A stretch of 64,000 bases of DNA from Liolophura sinensis (taxonomy: Eukaryota; Mollusca; Polyplacophora; Chitonida; Chitonidae), in contig NC_088307.1 in assembly GCF_032854445.1 (NCBI RefSeq), positions 23,511,953 through 23,575,952 on the forward strand. The letters run 5' to 3'. Both the position numbers and the translations under genes were made by a program. The notes under the pieces are model-generated. The model had not been told where the DNA came from. It was given only the letters and a program-made list of their open reading frames with translations, and searched no databases. Of the stretch, positions 33,085 to 55,498 are shown in pieces (the first letter of the stretch is position 1; each line of letters starts with the position of its first letter).

Positions 33085-33172
33085 GGTATGACGCTGCCCA
33101 GGTTTGATTCCGCATCTCTCGAAGTCGAGGCCGACGCTCTAACCATTAGGCCACCGAAGCGGCTCTTCCTTG
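33085..33172 (-). mobile_element. tRNA-like fragment, probably head of a different SINE family
   Basis: On the minus strand it reads CGGTGGCCTAATGGTTAGAG (box A-like), and about 35 nt on GGAATCAAACCTGGGC (box B-like). The spacing and lack of a clean acceptor stem argue against a working tRNA gene. Confidence 0.45.
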
Positions 33173-33289
33173 CACCCAAAACTGTAGTAAGCCTCTCTTA
33201 TCTCAAAGCCAGTGAAATTTATTTTGTATAATACATACTTCCTTGCGCTCATAGTTTGTACGTAGTTCAATAATGATTTATTTACTTTT

Positions 33290-33412
33290 TTATTTATTTG
33301 ACTGGTGTTTTACGCCGTACTCAAGAATGTTTCACTTATACGACGTCAGCCAGCATTATATATAGTGGGAGGAAACCGGACAGAGCCAAGAGGATACCCA
33401 CGACGACGAAGT
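33290..33412 (-). mobile_element. SINE, 3' part only
   Basis: Starts TTTTATTTATTTGACTGGTG and runs to 'gaggatacccacgacgac', where similarity stops. A short 'tata' insertion lies after 'cagcatta'. Confidence 0.8.
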
Positions 33413-34740
33413 AATAATAATGAAGTCGAGGCATCACCACGCAAATGTGAAAGGTTTCACAAGCTTCCAATCCAATTTCCGGAATCTTTGTTATTCTTTT
33501 GCACTGATGTTGTGAAAATCGTCTCTATATGGTTATTCGTCATGATGAACGCATATGTTTTATGCTGATGATTATATATCTATTAGAGTATTATGATAAA
33601 AACACACATATATAGTGTAACATAATAACTTCACGCTTAAAAGTCATAAGTATAACAAACACATTCAATTTCCTTTGTGCAAAAAATATATTATTGGTTT
33701 TAACTTGCACAGTACCAGAAACTTAAATACATCGTATATTCAGAGAAAAGGGAATTATTTTAAATGCCGCCTTAAGCCTTTATCCAGAGAAACCTAAATG
33801 TTTGGTTCAGTAGTTGATAAGATATAATAAGTGCGTGCATTGCAGTGCCAATATAAACAACAACAACCTATTGCACAATAATTCATTAACGCGTGTCATG
33901 ATGTAAGTCGTACTTAGTGCCACTATTGTTTGGTTGATCATGCGTGTTAACTGATTACCACCATTGCGCAACATTTACCTTTGTTTTATGGGCACAAAAC
34001 ATGTGGACACGAAGATGAGTGAAAATCTGAGAAGCCGAACTAGCCGGCTGGGACTAAAAAAAAAAAAAAACAGAAGGGAAACAAATCTTGTCTCAGACTT
34101 CGCGTTTTCTGCGATCTTTTGCTCATAAAGCTATTGCATTTTACATACGTAATACACAGTAACTGCAACGTCACACGGTGTGGGACTGAAGTCTATGTAT
34201 ATAGTGTGGTACAAAAGGTGTGGCATAGAAACAATTACTGCGTCAGAGGTAAAGAAAACGAAAGCCTTCATGAACAGTTTTATAGGTGGAAAAAAATTTG
34301 TTCCCCAACAACCCAGGCGTACATACAATATATCAAGTTAAGTTCATAACATGAACGCGTTCTTTCCAATGTTAAGTAGTACAGCAAGAATTTAAAAAAA
34401 AAAAAGCCATCGGCTTTGCGCGTGCCTAAAAATATATCCTGAGACATGACTTGAGAGGAGCTATTAAATATACAAATATAAAAACATATTGCAAAAACGA
34501 AAATTGCGTCAAAATAGGAACAAGAATTACAACCAAGTGCCGGTAAATAATTTTTACACAGGTTGTAGTAAGTCTTATTAGGCAATTTTTCTCATGTTCA
34601 TGTTGACAAATTATATGTCGTAGCACGCGTTATTTAAAGGTAAAAAAAATAACATGTAAAATATAACATAAATAAAAAGACATCATGCACTAAACAGACC
34701 ACAATGATGTTCTGATGCTGATTTATAAAAGATTTTGGCC

Positions 34741-34746
34741 TTTATT
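34741..34746 (-). terminator. Candidate polyadenylation signal of GFI1
   Basis: AATAAA on the minus strand about 600 nt beyond the GFI1 stop. Other hexamers exist in this AT-rich DNA, so the choice is tentative. Confidence 0.25.
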
Positions 34747-35340
34747 GCATTTCGTATTAGCTTGTTCCTTTCCAGCCCAAAAAGCGTGTCCGACAGGCCG
34801 CTTTTGGTGATGGCGAAAAGAAAATTTTACGAAATATTGCAACAGAGTCAAGAATCTGCCTGTGTGGGTGAATATATATATATATATATCTGTGTGTGTT
34901 TGTTTGTATACTTATAAATATGTGATGTGTTATGGCATCCATGCAATTTAAAGTAATAACAAACCCTAATCGGCAATATATCATCTCAAATGTCACGAAC
35001 ACTGATAATAAACTCTTTATGGAAGACAATATTTTGAGCAAAGATCCAACGATACATTAAACTTTCAGTCAAACTTTTTGAGCACTGTTGGGGATTTTTT
35101 GTCGACGAAGTTCTCATGCCGCCATATTGGGAGCACTGTCACTTCCAGTCAGCTCTGCAGAGTGGAACATTACACCAGTGTTCGACGTAAACATTTATAA
35201 AACTGTGATTTTGTTCGCCGAATTTACATTTTTCAATGTTTGAAGGTAAGCTATGTATTTCTGTGTGTGTATTACATATTTTATAAATTTAAGGTATTAA
35301 CACATCTCAGTCATAATTACAGTCAAAAGCCATCCTCTTG

Positions 35341-44510
<9,170 letters not shown>

Positions 44511-45059
44511 TTCGCTGACCAGACGGGCGGGAGAAATTCGGCTGGACTCCGACAATGGATACATACAACCGACTTTAGCGAGTGAGGGATTCGCACCATG
44601 AAACAACAGTGGAAACAAAAATTGACGCAGTTCTCCTTGATGGAATTTTCTTAAACGAAATCTACTTTTTGGTTTAAATCCATTTGTTCAAAGAACCAAA
44701 AGCTGGCTTTAGTTGAGATGACTGTGAACAAAACAGGTCAGTTTTGAACAGAAAAGTTTTTAAAAGTAAAAATCAGGTATATAATTGCACAATCCAATGC
44801 GAAAAGGCCCCGAGAACTGATTCGAAGCCCATAAAACAAAGTTCAGTCGAATGGGTATAGACTGTTCTAAATGCCCCGGTGAGTTATCCCTATGCGCGCG
44901 TAGAAATGCCCAGTAATCGTGATGAAGGCCTCCGCTTCGAGGGAAGGGCGATTAACAAATGAGTTACTGGTGGGAGAGAACGGCAGTATTAAGCCGGTAG
45001 CAAAACTCGAATCTCGGGGAAAATCCGGCAGTTGGGCCATCTGTTACGATCAGCACATT

Positions 45060-45285
45060 TCAGTTATGTGAAAATGAGCAGTTGACAGACGCCTCACTGT
45101 AGTAGCGCACATGCGCATAAACCGCTAAAGTAGCAGGTGCGTGTGAAATCGGAGGTGGAGAGCGACCGCTCATTGGTCAACCACAGCCCTCCACGTGGTA
45201 AACACAGGACCTTTAGCCACGCCCCCCTGCGAAACCCTTGGGAAAAGCACTGCTAGCTTTAATACAGAGAGGCCCAGGTTTGCAG
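45060..45285 (-). promoter_or_regulatory. Candidate GFI1 promoter
   Basis: A GC-rich, repeat-free block 550-775 bp upstream of the SNAG start codon. On the minus strand it shows CCAAT (from ATTGG at 45172), a GC/CACCC box (CCACGCCCCCC, plus strand, about 45217), an E-box CCACGTGG (about 45191) and, on the plus strand, RUNX-like AACCACA (about 45179). Binding is inference. Confidence 0.4.
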
Positions 45286-46790
45286 CATGCACGCATGCGA
45301 GACAGGCTATAATCCGGAATAAGCTAAATGACAAATTCTTGATTTTATTACGCCATTGCGATTTTAGCATTCCTTCATAACATAATGGTATGAATTTTTT
45401 GTATTCTCTTTGTGTATATATTTGTTCCAAATTAAACAATCTCCTCCTGTAAAGGATTTAAGATAACCCCTAAAGACAACTTTCTCCACTGTATAGATGC
45501 TCCTACAGCAGGCTGGACAATCTGATGGGGGATTTACCACTGGGATTTGCCTAGCCTTTCGATGGGATTAAATGAGCCAGGAGGGTTTTGCCTTAATAGA
45601 ACACAGTAGCCCTCGGACATATCCCAGTTTTAACCGCAACGATTTTGGCTTTGTGTAGATTAGTCAATTAGGGGATTAACAGGGGTCTAGTTTTCATAGC
45701 ACGAAATCCGCTACGCACAAACATCAAGGTGGTAATAAAAGATATTAATCTATTTTGATATCCCGAATTACAGCTCCTTACGGTAAACGCTGGGCGTAAA
45801 ATGAACATTCCAGGGACGATGAATTCTAGACGAGGCAACTGTTCAAGCAAATACGCAGCAAATATATTAAAGACTTATTTTGAAATCTTGCCAGGCTTAT
45901 TGCTTTGGTTAGCTTTGGCTATTTACAAAACCGAGACGAAATGTATAGGAGAAAAAAAATAAGAACATTTTGGGTAAGGAAAAGTTCTGAGATCGTTTCC
46001 TGCCACAACTTGTAACAAGTTAATTTAAATAATGCAATATAAAAATAAAAATAAAAACATCCTATTACATATGTTATATAATATAAACTTAGATTATAGA
46101 TTTTAGAAACCAGATTTGTACGATCTTTCATCATTATTATTTAAAGTTTAGGACGCAGGAAATATTTGTATAACTGCTGCTCCATATTGATCGTTATTGA
46201 TGAACAAATGATGTCTTATTTAAGTCGTCACAAAAAAAACTGAAAACAGTTTAACTTCTTCCAAGAATTTTAACTCCCATCTGAATTAAACAAATCTGAA
46301 AATGGGGCATATAAAATGCAGTGGAACAAAGGTTTTCATACCTCTAAGGTGGATCGAGAGCATGAAAAATAAAGACAAAACATGCAAGAAAATAACCTTG
46401 ACCAGAGATCGGAAGTGGAGCATTGTGGATTGTGTGTCAACAAAAAAATAAAGCCATTGTCCATGCAATGTGCAATATTACACATTATGTCATAGACAAA
46501 GCCAAGTTGGAGAAAATTAGGTTTTACCCATATGTGTCTTGATTATAAAGAGTTTACTGCATTAAGTCGAACCAAAGTTCAGACAAACATCCTCTTTTGT
46601 CTTATACTGGGCTGAACGCCATCTCAAATAAATACTTATGGGTACACTGTTTGAAACAAATAAGTAAGTCACCGTGGTTATGCGTTCGAATCCCGCTACA
46701 TGCATGCGGTTATATATATACTTTTTCTGCAAAGTATGAATCTCCCGTTGGGTTTCATTCACTCACAATCGCTGCTAATGAAGTATTTGA
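45286..46790. other. AT-rich intergenic DNA, nothing recognised
   Basis: Short open frames only, none with family similarity or good splice sites. A tRNA-like TGCGTTCGAATCCCGCT (about 46681) lacks a matching box A. Confidence 0.5.
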
Positions 46791-46792
46791 AC

Positions 46793-46922
46793 CTGTGGAC
46801 AGTCGTGAAGTTTCCCTGGGCTCTGCCCGGTTTCCTCTCACAATAATGCTGGCCGCCGTCGCATAAGTGAAATATTCTTGAGTACGGTGTAAAACACCAA
46901 TCAAATACATAAATAAATTAAG
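46793..46922 (+). mobile_element. SINE, 3' half
   Basis: 'tgtggacagtcgtgaagttt' to 'caccaatcaaatacataaat'. Typical body with 'ggctctgcccggtttcctct'. Confidence 0.88.
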
Positions 46923-47045
46923 TATTTACATGGAACGTTAGAATAAAAACCCAACTGAGATGAAATGACATCAGGATGTATATACTTGTGACGATATATG
47001 CTAGACATCACAACGTCGTCACAGTCTTTTATATTACAGTATCGT
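46915..47045 (+). repeat. ~200-bp dispersed repeat, diverged copy
   Basis: 'aagtatttacatggaacgtt', 'agaataaaaacccaactgag', 'atcacaacgtcgtcacagtc'. It abuts the SINE tail. Confidence 0.6.
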
Positions 47046-47261
47046 CAAAAGAAAAGGAACTGGCTTCACAATTTTAGATGCAATGCACTAAACTTGCTCG
47101 AATTTCTCGAACAATGGATCGTCATTTTGATTAACATTTCTTGGATAAATTAGACAGGATCTGTTCTTTGTATTTTTGTACCGATTAACTGCTCTGTTTT
47201 GACTTTGATGATAAAGCCGATTGCCACTTACATAAACAATGTGATATAAACGACTTACATC

Positions 47262-47365
47262 ATAGAGAGTAAAACCAGCACAGCGACGACAGTGTGGTAG
47301 CATGAATCAGAATGGCGTCAGTGTAAGTGGTTACGCGTAATCGGTGAAACACGGCCTCTGTGGTA
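47262..47365 (-). repeat. ~200-bp dispersed repeat, right half, reverse copy
   Basis: Contains 'agagagtaaaaccagcacag', 'cgacgacagtgtggtagcat' and 'gtaatcggtgaaacacggcc'. It faces the forward copy that starts at 47366. Confidence 0.75.
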
Positions 47366-47535
47366 CTTAGGACGTGTAGATTGCTACTATTTATACATTT
47401 ACATGAACAGTTAGACAAAAAGCCCAACTGAAGAAAACTGACAAGAGGCCGTATTTCATCGGTTGCGTGTGACCATTTACCAGCTATCACACTGTCGACG
47501 CTGCTCTGGTTTTACTCTCTATGCTGTACGTCTTT
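47366..47535 (+). repeat. ~200-bp dispersed repeat copy
   Basis: 'aggacgtgtagattgctact', 'catgaacagttagacaaaaa', 'gacaagaggccgtatttcat', 'gctctggttttactctctat'. A further reverse fragment follows at about 47550-47615. Confidence 0.85.
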
Positions 47536-47924
47536 TAATTATCTTGTCAGTTTAGCTCAATTAGGGTTTTACTCTAACTGCTTAGATAGAACCAAATTAC
47601 ACCGTCCTCCTAACACCATATAGCTTCAGTCGAATTAGTTGCAAGTTATTAGACGTCACTGGTCTAGAATTACTGAAAATTCTGAGCTGTCATCACGTTT
47701 AATATACAATCACATCACAATTACATCATATTACAACTCATTGCAATGCCCATCGATTCATCGCAGCCAAAGTGCTGTAAAGGTGCACACTCCGACCGTT
47801 GAAATATATACACCCTACAACATGGTATAGTGTTACAAGCAAACTGAGCATATGTAATGCCATGTTAAGTCAATACTGCAAAGCTACAACAGATCCCAGT
47901 ATTTGTACAGTAATTCTTGTATAG

Positions 47925-50740
47925 ATCTACTCCATTTATCGTGGTAAAGAATATAGATCTACTCCATTTGTCATTGTAAAAGTACACAGATCTACTCCAT
48001 TTGTCATTGTAAAAGTACACAGATCTACTCCATTTGTCATTGTAAAAGTACACAGATCTACTCCATTTGTCATTGTAAAAGTACACAGATCTACTCCATT
48101 TGCCATTGTAAAAGTACATAAATCTACTTCATTTGTCATTGTAAAGTACACAGATGTACTCCATTTGCCATTGTAAAAGTACATAAATCTACTTCATTTA
48201 TCATTGTAAAAGTACACAGATCTACTCCATTTGCCATTGTAAAAGTACATAAATCTACTTCATTTGTCATTGTAAAGTACACAGATCTACTCCATTTGTC
48301 ATTGTAAAAGTACACAGATCTACTCCATTTGCCATTGTAAAAGTATACAAATCTACTCCATTTGTCATTGTAAAAGTATACAAATCTACTCCATTTGTCA
48401 TTGTAAAAGTACACAGATCTACTCCATTTGTCATTGTAAAAGTACACAGATCTACTCCATTTGTCATTGTAAAAGTATACAAATCTACTCCATTTGTCAT
48501 TGTAAAAGTACACAGATCTACTCCATTTGTCATTGTAAAAGTACACAGATCTACTCCATTTGCCATTGTAAAAGTACATAGATCTGCTCTATTTGTCATT
48601 GTAAAAGTACACAGATCTACTTCATTTGTCATTGTAAAAGTACACAGATCTACTCCATTTGTCATTGTAAAAGTACACAGATCTACTTCATTTGTCATTG
48701 TAAAAGTACACAGATCTACTTCATTTGTCATTGTAAAAGTACACAGATCTACTCCATTTGTCATTGTAAAAGTACACAGATCTACTTCATTTGTCATTGT
48801 AAAGTACACAGATCTACTCCATTTGTCATTGTAAAAGTACACAGATCTACTCCATTTGTCATTGTAAAAGTATACAAATCTACTCCATCTGTCATTGTAA
48901 AAGTACACAGATCTACTCCATTTGTCATTGTAAAAGTACACAGATCTACTCCATTTGTCATTGTAAAAGTATACAAATCTACTCCATTTGTCATTGTAAA
49001 AGTACACAGATCTACTCCATTTGTCATTGTAAAAGTACACAGATCTACTCCATTTGTCATTGTAAAGTACACAGATCTACTCCATTTGTCATTGTAAAAG
49101 TACACAGATCTACTCCATTTGCCATTGTAAAAGTACATAAATCTACTTCATTTGTCATTGTAAAAGTATATAAATCTACTCCATTTGTCATTGTAAAAGT
49201 ACACAGATCTACTCTATTTGTCATTGTAAAAGTACACAGATCTACTCTATTTGTCATTGTAAAGTACACAGATCTACTCCATTTGCCATCGTAAAATACA
49301 TAGATCTACTCCATTTGTCATTGTAAAGTATATAGATCTACTCCATTTGCCATTGTAAAAGTATACAAATCTACTCCATTTGTCATTGTAAAGTACACAG
49401 ATGTACTCTATTTGTCATTGTAAAGTACACAGATCTACTCCATTTGCCATCGTAATGACATAGATCTACTCCATTTGCCATTGTAAAAGTATACAAATCT
49501 ACTCCATTTGTCATTGTAAAGTACACAGATGTACTCTATTTGTCATTGTAAAAGTACACAGATCTATTCCATTTGTCATTGTAAAAGAATACAAATCTAC
49601 TCCATTTGTCATTGTAAAGTACACAGATCTACTCCATTTGTCATTGTAAAAGTACACAGATCTACTCCATTTGTCATTGTAAAAGTACATAGATCTACTC
49701 CATTTGTCATTGTAGAAGTACACAGATCTACTCCATTTGTCATTGTAAAGTACACAGATCTACTCCATTTGTCATTGTAAAAGTACACAGATCTACTCCA
49801 TTTGTCATTGTAAAAGTACACAGATCTACTCCATTTGCCATTGTAAAAGTACATAAATCTACTTCATTTGTCATTGTAAAAGTATATAAATCTACTCCAT
49901 TTGTCATTGTAAAAGTACACAGATCTACTCTATTTGTCATTGTAAAAGTACACAGATCTACTCCATTTGCCATCGTAAAATACATAGATCTACTCCATTT
50001 GTCATTGTAAAGTATATAGATCTACTCCATTTGCCATTGTAAAAGTATACAAATCTACTCCATTTGTCATTGTAAAGTACACAGATGTACTCTATTTGTC
50101 ATTGTAAAGTACACAGATCTACTCCATTTGCCATCGTAATGACATAGATCTACTCCATTTGCCATTGTAAAAGTATACAAATCTACTCCATTTGTCATTG
50201 TAAAGTACACAGATGTACTCTATTTGTCATTGTAAAAGTACACAGATCTATTCCATTTGCCATTGTAAAAGTATACAAATCTACTCCATTTGTCATTGTA
50301 AAGTACACAGATCTACTCCATTTGTCATTGTAAAAGTACACAGATCTACTCCATTTGTCATTGTAAAAGTACATAGATCTACTCCATTTGTCATTGTAGA
50401 AGTACATAGATCTGCTCTATTTGTCATTGTAAAAGTACACAGATCTACTTCATTTGTCATTGTAAATGTACATAAATCTACTTCATTTGTCATTGTAAAA
50501 GTACACAGATCTACTCCATTTGTCATTGTAAAAGTACATAGATCTGCTCAATTTGTCATTGTAAAAGCACACAGATCCACTTCATTTATCATTGTAAAAG
50601 TACACAGATCTACTTCATTTGTCATTGTAAATGTACATAAATCTACTTCATTTGTCATTGTAAAAGTACACAGATCTACTCCATTTGTCATTGTAAAAGT
50701 ACACAGATCTACTCCATTTGTCATTGTAAAGTATTTATGT
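47925..50740. repeat. 33-bp minisatellite, ~85 copies (2.8 kb)
   Basis: The unit is AGATCTACTCCATTTGTCAT plus TGTAAAAGTACAC (33 bp). 32-bp units lack one A, and variants read GCCATT, TTCATT or TATACAA. Because 33 is a multiple of three, long open frames appear on both strands (11-residue repeat such as VYFYNDKWSRS). They break wherever a 32-bp unit shifts frame and are very unlikely to be genes. The rare CCATCGTAATGACATAG variant occurs at 49447 and 50131, so a block of 684 bp was itself duplicated. Confidence 0.97.
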
Positions 50741-50755
50741 AGTACTTTTCTGTGA

Positions 50756-53725
50756 GGTAAAATACATTCACCAAAATGTCATACAGATTGAGATTTTACC
50801 AAAAGCCTTCATACAACTTGCAGATAAACGTATAGAAAACCAAAGTAATGTTTTAGGCAAATTTTTATCAAGAAAACGTTTGTTAGCTATTTAAAAATAG
50901 GATTTTTCAAAGGTTAGACGCAATTGCGGATAGGGTACAAACATGTACAGCCGATGTGTATCTTCGATGTATATGTTTTCTGTATTGTATATACTTCAAT
51001 TATTTGATTTGGCAGCACTGAAAAAAAATTAGCAGCATGCGGAGGTAGACTATACATTGTTAGTTGTGTGTATTATTGCTCCATTGATTAAATCTAGTCG
51101 AGGAAACAAAATGTCCCGTGGGCAGAACATTGATTTTGACTTTGAATTTTATCGCCAAAAAACTCCAAGTGGCGTCAGCTTGCTCGGAACAGATATAAGT
51201 GTCCAGATCAGACGCGCCCATTGCATCCCGCTGATTTATCAAACAACAGGGAAAAAACCTGTCACAGGGGATTCACGATTTGATAACAGATGATTAGATA
51301 AAAAGCATTGATCTGTAGGAAGGTATACATACATATATGTTTGTACTAATACACCTATAACTAGCCAGTTGTTACCCAGACATGTTGCATGAGGCTTCAC
51401 TTTCATTCATCACTTTGTATTATTTTATGGAACAAAATAGCATTGCGTGCATGATGTTGACTGTCTTATCGATATTTTGGACAATAAAAATGTCATAAGC
51501 AGGTTACTTTTTCAGAAATATCAAGTCTAAAAGAAGTATGATCATATAATATACATTGGCACATGGCACATGCCCGCTAATTAATTTAAATCCATTGACT
51601 CTCATTTGCAAAACTTCATGTATTGATTTACTCATCACTGTTTTCGTTCATGGCGTTTTTGACATGGGCGAGAATATTGCAAGTCGTTTAATTTAGGTCA
51701 GTTTTATTACTTGGTGTTTAATCCGACGTTTAGGACGAGCCATGTAATACATATAGTTTAAAATATAAATTTTAAATTTAATACATTCAGGTGGCAAAAC
51801 AGCACGATTTGCCAAAATGAATTAAAAAAGGTAGGAAATGGACTTGAACTCATAACACTATCATACTGTTTGTGTTTCTGATGACTCGTGTGCTTTGATG
51901 TTTTCCTGTATGTACTTCATATACTGAATCTGGTTCTTTAGAAATCAATAGAAAGATACCACAAAACCAGGTTGGGCATCAGTCAAAATATTAATTTTGA
52001 TTTGTGTGTATGTATACTTGGCGTTTTACGTCGGACTGAAACTAATGATTTCACTTAGTCACCTAGAACATACCTTACCTCTTTCCAGCATCATTTAAAA
52101 CTGTTGACTGCTTCTCTTTGCATGATTTCGTCCAATTTTCATACTCTGTATACTTTCATAGTTCTTTGGCCTTGCTATTATTGACCTGGAACGTCAATCT
52201 TGGTTGACGGCCGGTTTACGAATGTCTGTTTCGACGCATGGGTTAATAATTTTTCAGTCACGAGGACGAGAAGTCATTAAATGTGTGTACATATACTGTG
52301 TCTTGTTGTGGCAGGACGAGTTCATGACGCCACTGAAGTATCATGCCGAAGACACCAAACATGACACCCCACTCCGTCATTACACTGACAACGGGACAAC
52401 TAGTCCTGTTTCCTTGTTCTAATCTGTCAGTGCTGAACACCAAGCAAGGCAGCAACAAGTACCATTTTTAAACTCCTTGGTATGACACCTCCTGGATTGG
52501 ATCGCACGGGTCTCTCAAAATTTTGATATCTAACATATGTATTAATTGGAAGTTTTTAAATTTTGATTTAAATTTTGAACTCAAACATCGCTATGTAAAT
52601 ACAGTTACGCTTTCCATACCCCGTGATTCTGACGTTAACCCATGAAAACTGGTGCAAAAAATGAAACTATATCACATGCAAATGAGGTAAACTGACAATA
52701 AGAGGCGGTAATTCCCCAGTAGTATGTCTCTGCTCTGGCTGTATACCCTATGCTGCAGTTTTGTATACAGACTAGAGATAGAATCTGTAGTGTTTGCCCT
52801 AACATAGTATATGGACCTTATTTACTTATATTCTTGTTTACATACTCCATTAGAGCCGTTAAAATATATAATTTCTCCATAATATATCACGAACTTATTG
52901 CTCAAGGGCCTTTCGTTTTTAGAGAAACGCTGCCTTGAACCGGTGAGTCAACCACACCCGCCTAAACATTCGTCTGTTAACTTTTGACTTGCTATAAAAC
53001 CATTAGCCCCCTGCTTGAAAAAAAATATGTCTGCATGTGTTCAGTCAATGAAACAATTTATCAGTCAATCAATCAGTAGTGCGTGCTTTAACAACGAACT
53101 TGTAGATTATTTTGAAAAAAAAAAAGACCAAGATCACAACACGTCATAATAGCATATACAATCTGTGGTACATAGGAGACAAAGGGTTTGTAAAAGTCTG
53201 AACTTGTAAATACCCGCGGAATATTTTTCTGTATAATTCCGAGATTTGCATTGAAGGTCACTGTTTACATGTACTTGTGCAAAGAGTAATAATCCATGCA
53301 GTTGCATCAGAAGGATTAATTACGGGGAATAAATCTTGTAAAACAGACACGTACACAATGAACTGGGGTTATAGCTACTATGCAGAGAAAGCTTGTGAAC
53401 AAGAGAGGCGTAAAGCCGTGGTAGAGCTGCTATTTGCAGTAATCGAAATATACAGGCTTAAATATTCAGTGTTGTTCATTGAGATTTTCAGCCTGATGGA
53501 ACTTCTGGCAAAACTCTCTTTAGCATTGTTTCTTTTGTGTGTGACGGAAATAATCCCCTGCAGGGATTACATCAGTAACAAAAGCCAAAATTGATATTCG
53601 CCAAGGACGCATGTTACACTCGTACATCACTGGTTAACTTATAAATATATGCGTCCAAGAAAATGGACGTTCTGGGTCAATAGCCGTAAGGCCAATTCTT
53701 TCATATTTTTACGGCCAGGCCAGGT
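50756..53725. other. Intergenic DNA with little structure
   Basis: No exon supported. The 105-codon plus-strand frame at 53277-53594 has no recognisable motif and no Kozak or splice support. One dispersed-repeat copy is present (52610-52765). Confidence 0.5.
52610..52765 (+). repeat. ~200-bp dispersed repeat, diverged copy
   Basis: 'gacgttaacccatgaaaact', 'aaatgaggtaaactgacaat', 'tctgctctggctgtataccc', then 'tatgctgcag'. Confidence 0.6.
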
Positions 53726-53727
53726 GA

Positions 53728-54235
53728 ACGGTGAAACTTGTGTAACCAGGCCAGCTGAACAGTGATACTTATACGACCATGTCAGCTGAACGATGATACT
53801 TGTGTAACCAGGCCAGCTGAACACTGATACTTGTGCAAGCAGGTCAGCTGAACGGCGATATTTATACGCCCAGGTCAGCTGAACAGTGATACTTATACAA
53901 CCAGGTCAGCTGAACGGTGATACTTATACAACCAGGTCAGCTGAACAGTGATACTTATACGACCATGTCAGCTGAACGATGATACTTGTGTACCCAGGCC
54001 AGCTGAACAGTGATACTTGTGCAACCAGGTTAGCTGAACGGTGATACTTATACAACCAAGCCAGCTGAACAGTGATACTTATACGACCATGTCAGCTGAA
54101 CGATGATACTTGTATTTCCACGTTGAGGGGTAATGGTTTTGTGGCCAGGTCAGGTGAGAAGTGATATTTACACGGCGAGGTCAGCTAAACGGCGATACTT
54201 ATACAGTCAGATCAGCTGAACGGTGATACTCCTTC
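53728..54235 (+). repeat. 31-bp minisatellite, ~16 copies
   Basis: The unit is CCAGGTCAGCTGAACAGTGA plus TACTTATACAA, with ACGG/ACAG/ACGA and CTTGTG/CTTATA variants. Every unit carries the E-box-like palindrome CAGCTG. Copies decay toward the right end. Confidence 0.93.
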
Positions 54236-54579
54236 AATGCCCTCGGCTACTGCACCGCCCTGTAAATCACAAAATGTAGATCTAGATTTGTACATTGAAA
54301 AATTATTACGTATTCCATTGAAATAAAAAAAAAACAACGGATTTTTATAACAGCTTTTATTTCATTCCAATGGAAATTTGGTGTTAATGCTAATCTTTAA
54401 CTATTATTGTTAGGACGAGATAACACCCTAATTATTGGTCACCGATTCGGTTTAACGCGCTTTGGTGGATTTCCTTTTCAATATGAAATTAAACCCCAAT
54501 TCTTGTCAAGTTTATTGTGAACAAAGTGCTTAGTGCCGGATTTGAACCATCGTCCGTCGGGACATTTAAACCAGGACAG

Positions 54580-55165
54580 TCAGGTTAGATAGCTCTAGGC
54601 TGCCCGTTTGGCAGTGAAGCACCTCCTCATAGAGCCACTCCATTTGTCTAATTTCCCTCGATAACGCTGGAATTGGTCGAAATAATGGGCTGAGTGTTGA
54701 GATTGAAAATCTGTACGTTTATTAATGCGGTATTGTTGTAGCGCCGTGTGTTGCTTTCGTGTCGTCTGCCCGCGTCCGCCGCGAACGGGGAGCGCTCTTC
54801 CCGACAAGCAAACCACAGAATGACAATGCCCTCAGACCAAAGTTAGTCTACTCGCTCCAGCTGTTTTCCCCATCCGACAGGGACGGATTTGGTTGCGAGT
54901 CACAGTAGACAGCTCCACAAGGCCTCGCGGGAGATTCCTCAGTGAAAACCAGTGCTCTTCACGATTTGCCTTTGAAGAACATTAAACATAGCTTCTATAT
55001 CCATATACTTAATTAGGTCTCTTCGCTCTCGGGGGATTCTCCCAGCAGAGGAGCAAAGAACACGACATTCGCTAATTGAGGAGCTGGCACAGAATTCTCA
55101 ACCACCACTTCGTACGTTTCCGCGCTTGCTCCCTGTTCAATTTGACAGGTTATGGAGAGGTATCT
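54580..55165. promoter_or_regulatory. GC-richer unique block, candidate distal regulatory element
   Basis: Stands out from AT-rich, repeat-filled surroundings. Contains CCCGCGTCCGCCGCGAACGG (about 54768), RUNX-like AACCACA (about 54811), a CAGCTG E-box (about 54859) and homeodomain-type TTAATTAGG and GCTAATTGAG sites. No convincing open frame. It lies 10 kb upstream of GFI1; an enhancer role is inference. Confidence 0.3.
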
Positions 55166-55498
55166 TTTTTTCTCGTGAACTCAAGACACGCTGATATTTC
55201 AAAAAAAAAAACAAAAACGTATTGAGTGCAATTTTTTTCACGAGCAGGGCTAAATAACCCACATTGTGGAGGTTGTACGCTTTTGCTATACGTAACAGAG
55301 AATGCTGTAATTAAATAGTTAAAAATATTTCAACCTTTTAAAATCCACCGTTAATATTCGCTGAAAGCAGTGAAGTAAAAACAGCACTTAACATCTCTTA
55401 TCCTGTTTAAGTTTCAGAATGTTTACAGATATCTTAAACTGAAATCCGAAACAAGACAAAGGCTAAAAAGGAACGTTAAACATGTAAGTCGACATAAG

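Larger units (their letters stand above)
27841..35340. other. Intergenic region between KIFAP3 and GFI1
   Basis: No exon could be supported. The content is SINE fragments, three copies of the ~200-bp dispersed repeat, three inverted-repeat elements and tRNA-like reverse fragments (for example 33085-33170). A GC-richer unique block at about 30880-31040 has an open minus-strand frame that I do not recognise. Confidence 0.5.

Noticed and set aside
44511-44618. Upstream in-frame Met for GFI1 (MFPLLFHGANPS)
   Set aside because: SNAG motifs act at the extreme N-terminus; starting at MPRSFLVK matches the family.
48136-49040. Long minus-strand open frames (147 and 257 codons, VYFYNDKWSR repeats)
   Set aside because: Produced by the 33-bp satellite, whose period is a multiple of three. 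Neighbouring units shift frame, the opposite strand is also open, and there is no start, splice or family support.
53277-53594. 105-codon plus-strand open frame
   Set aside because: No family similarity that I recognise, no splice or promoter support, and a length expected by chance in 64 kb.
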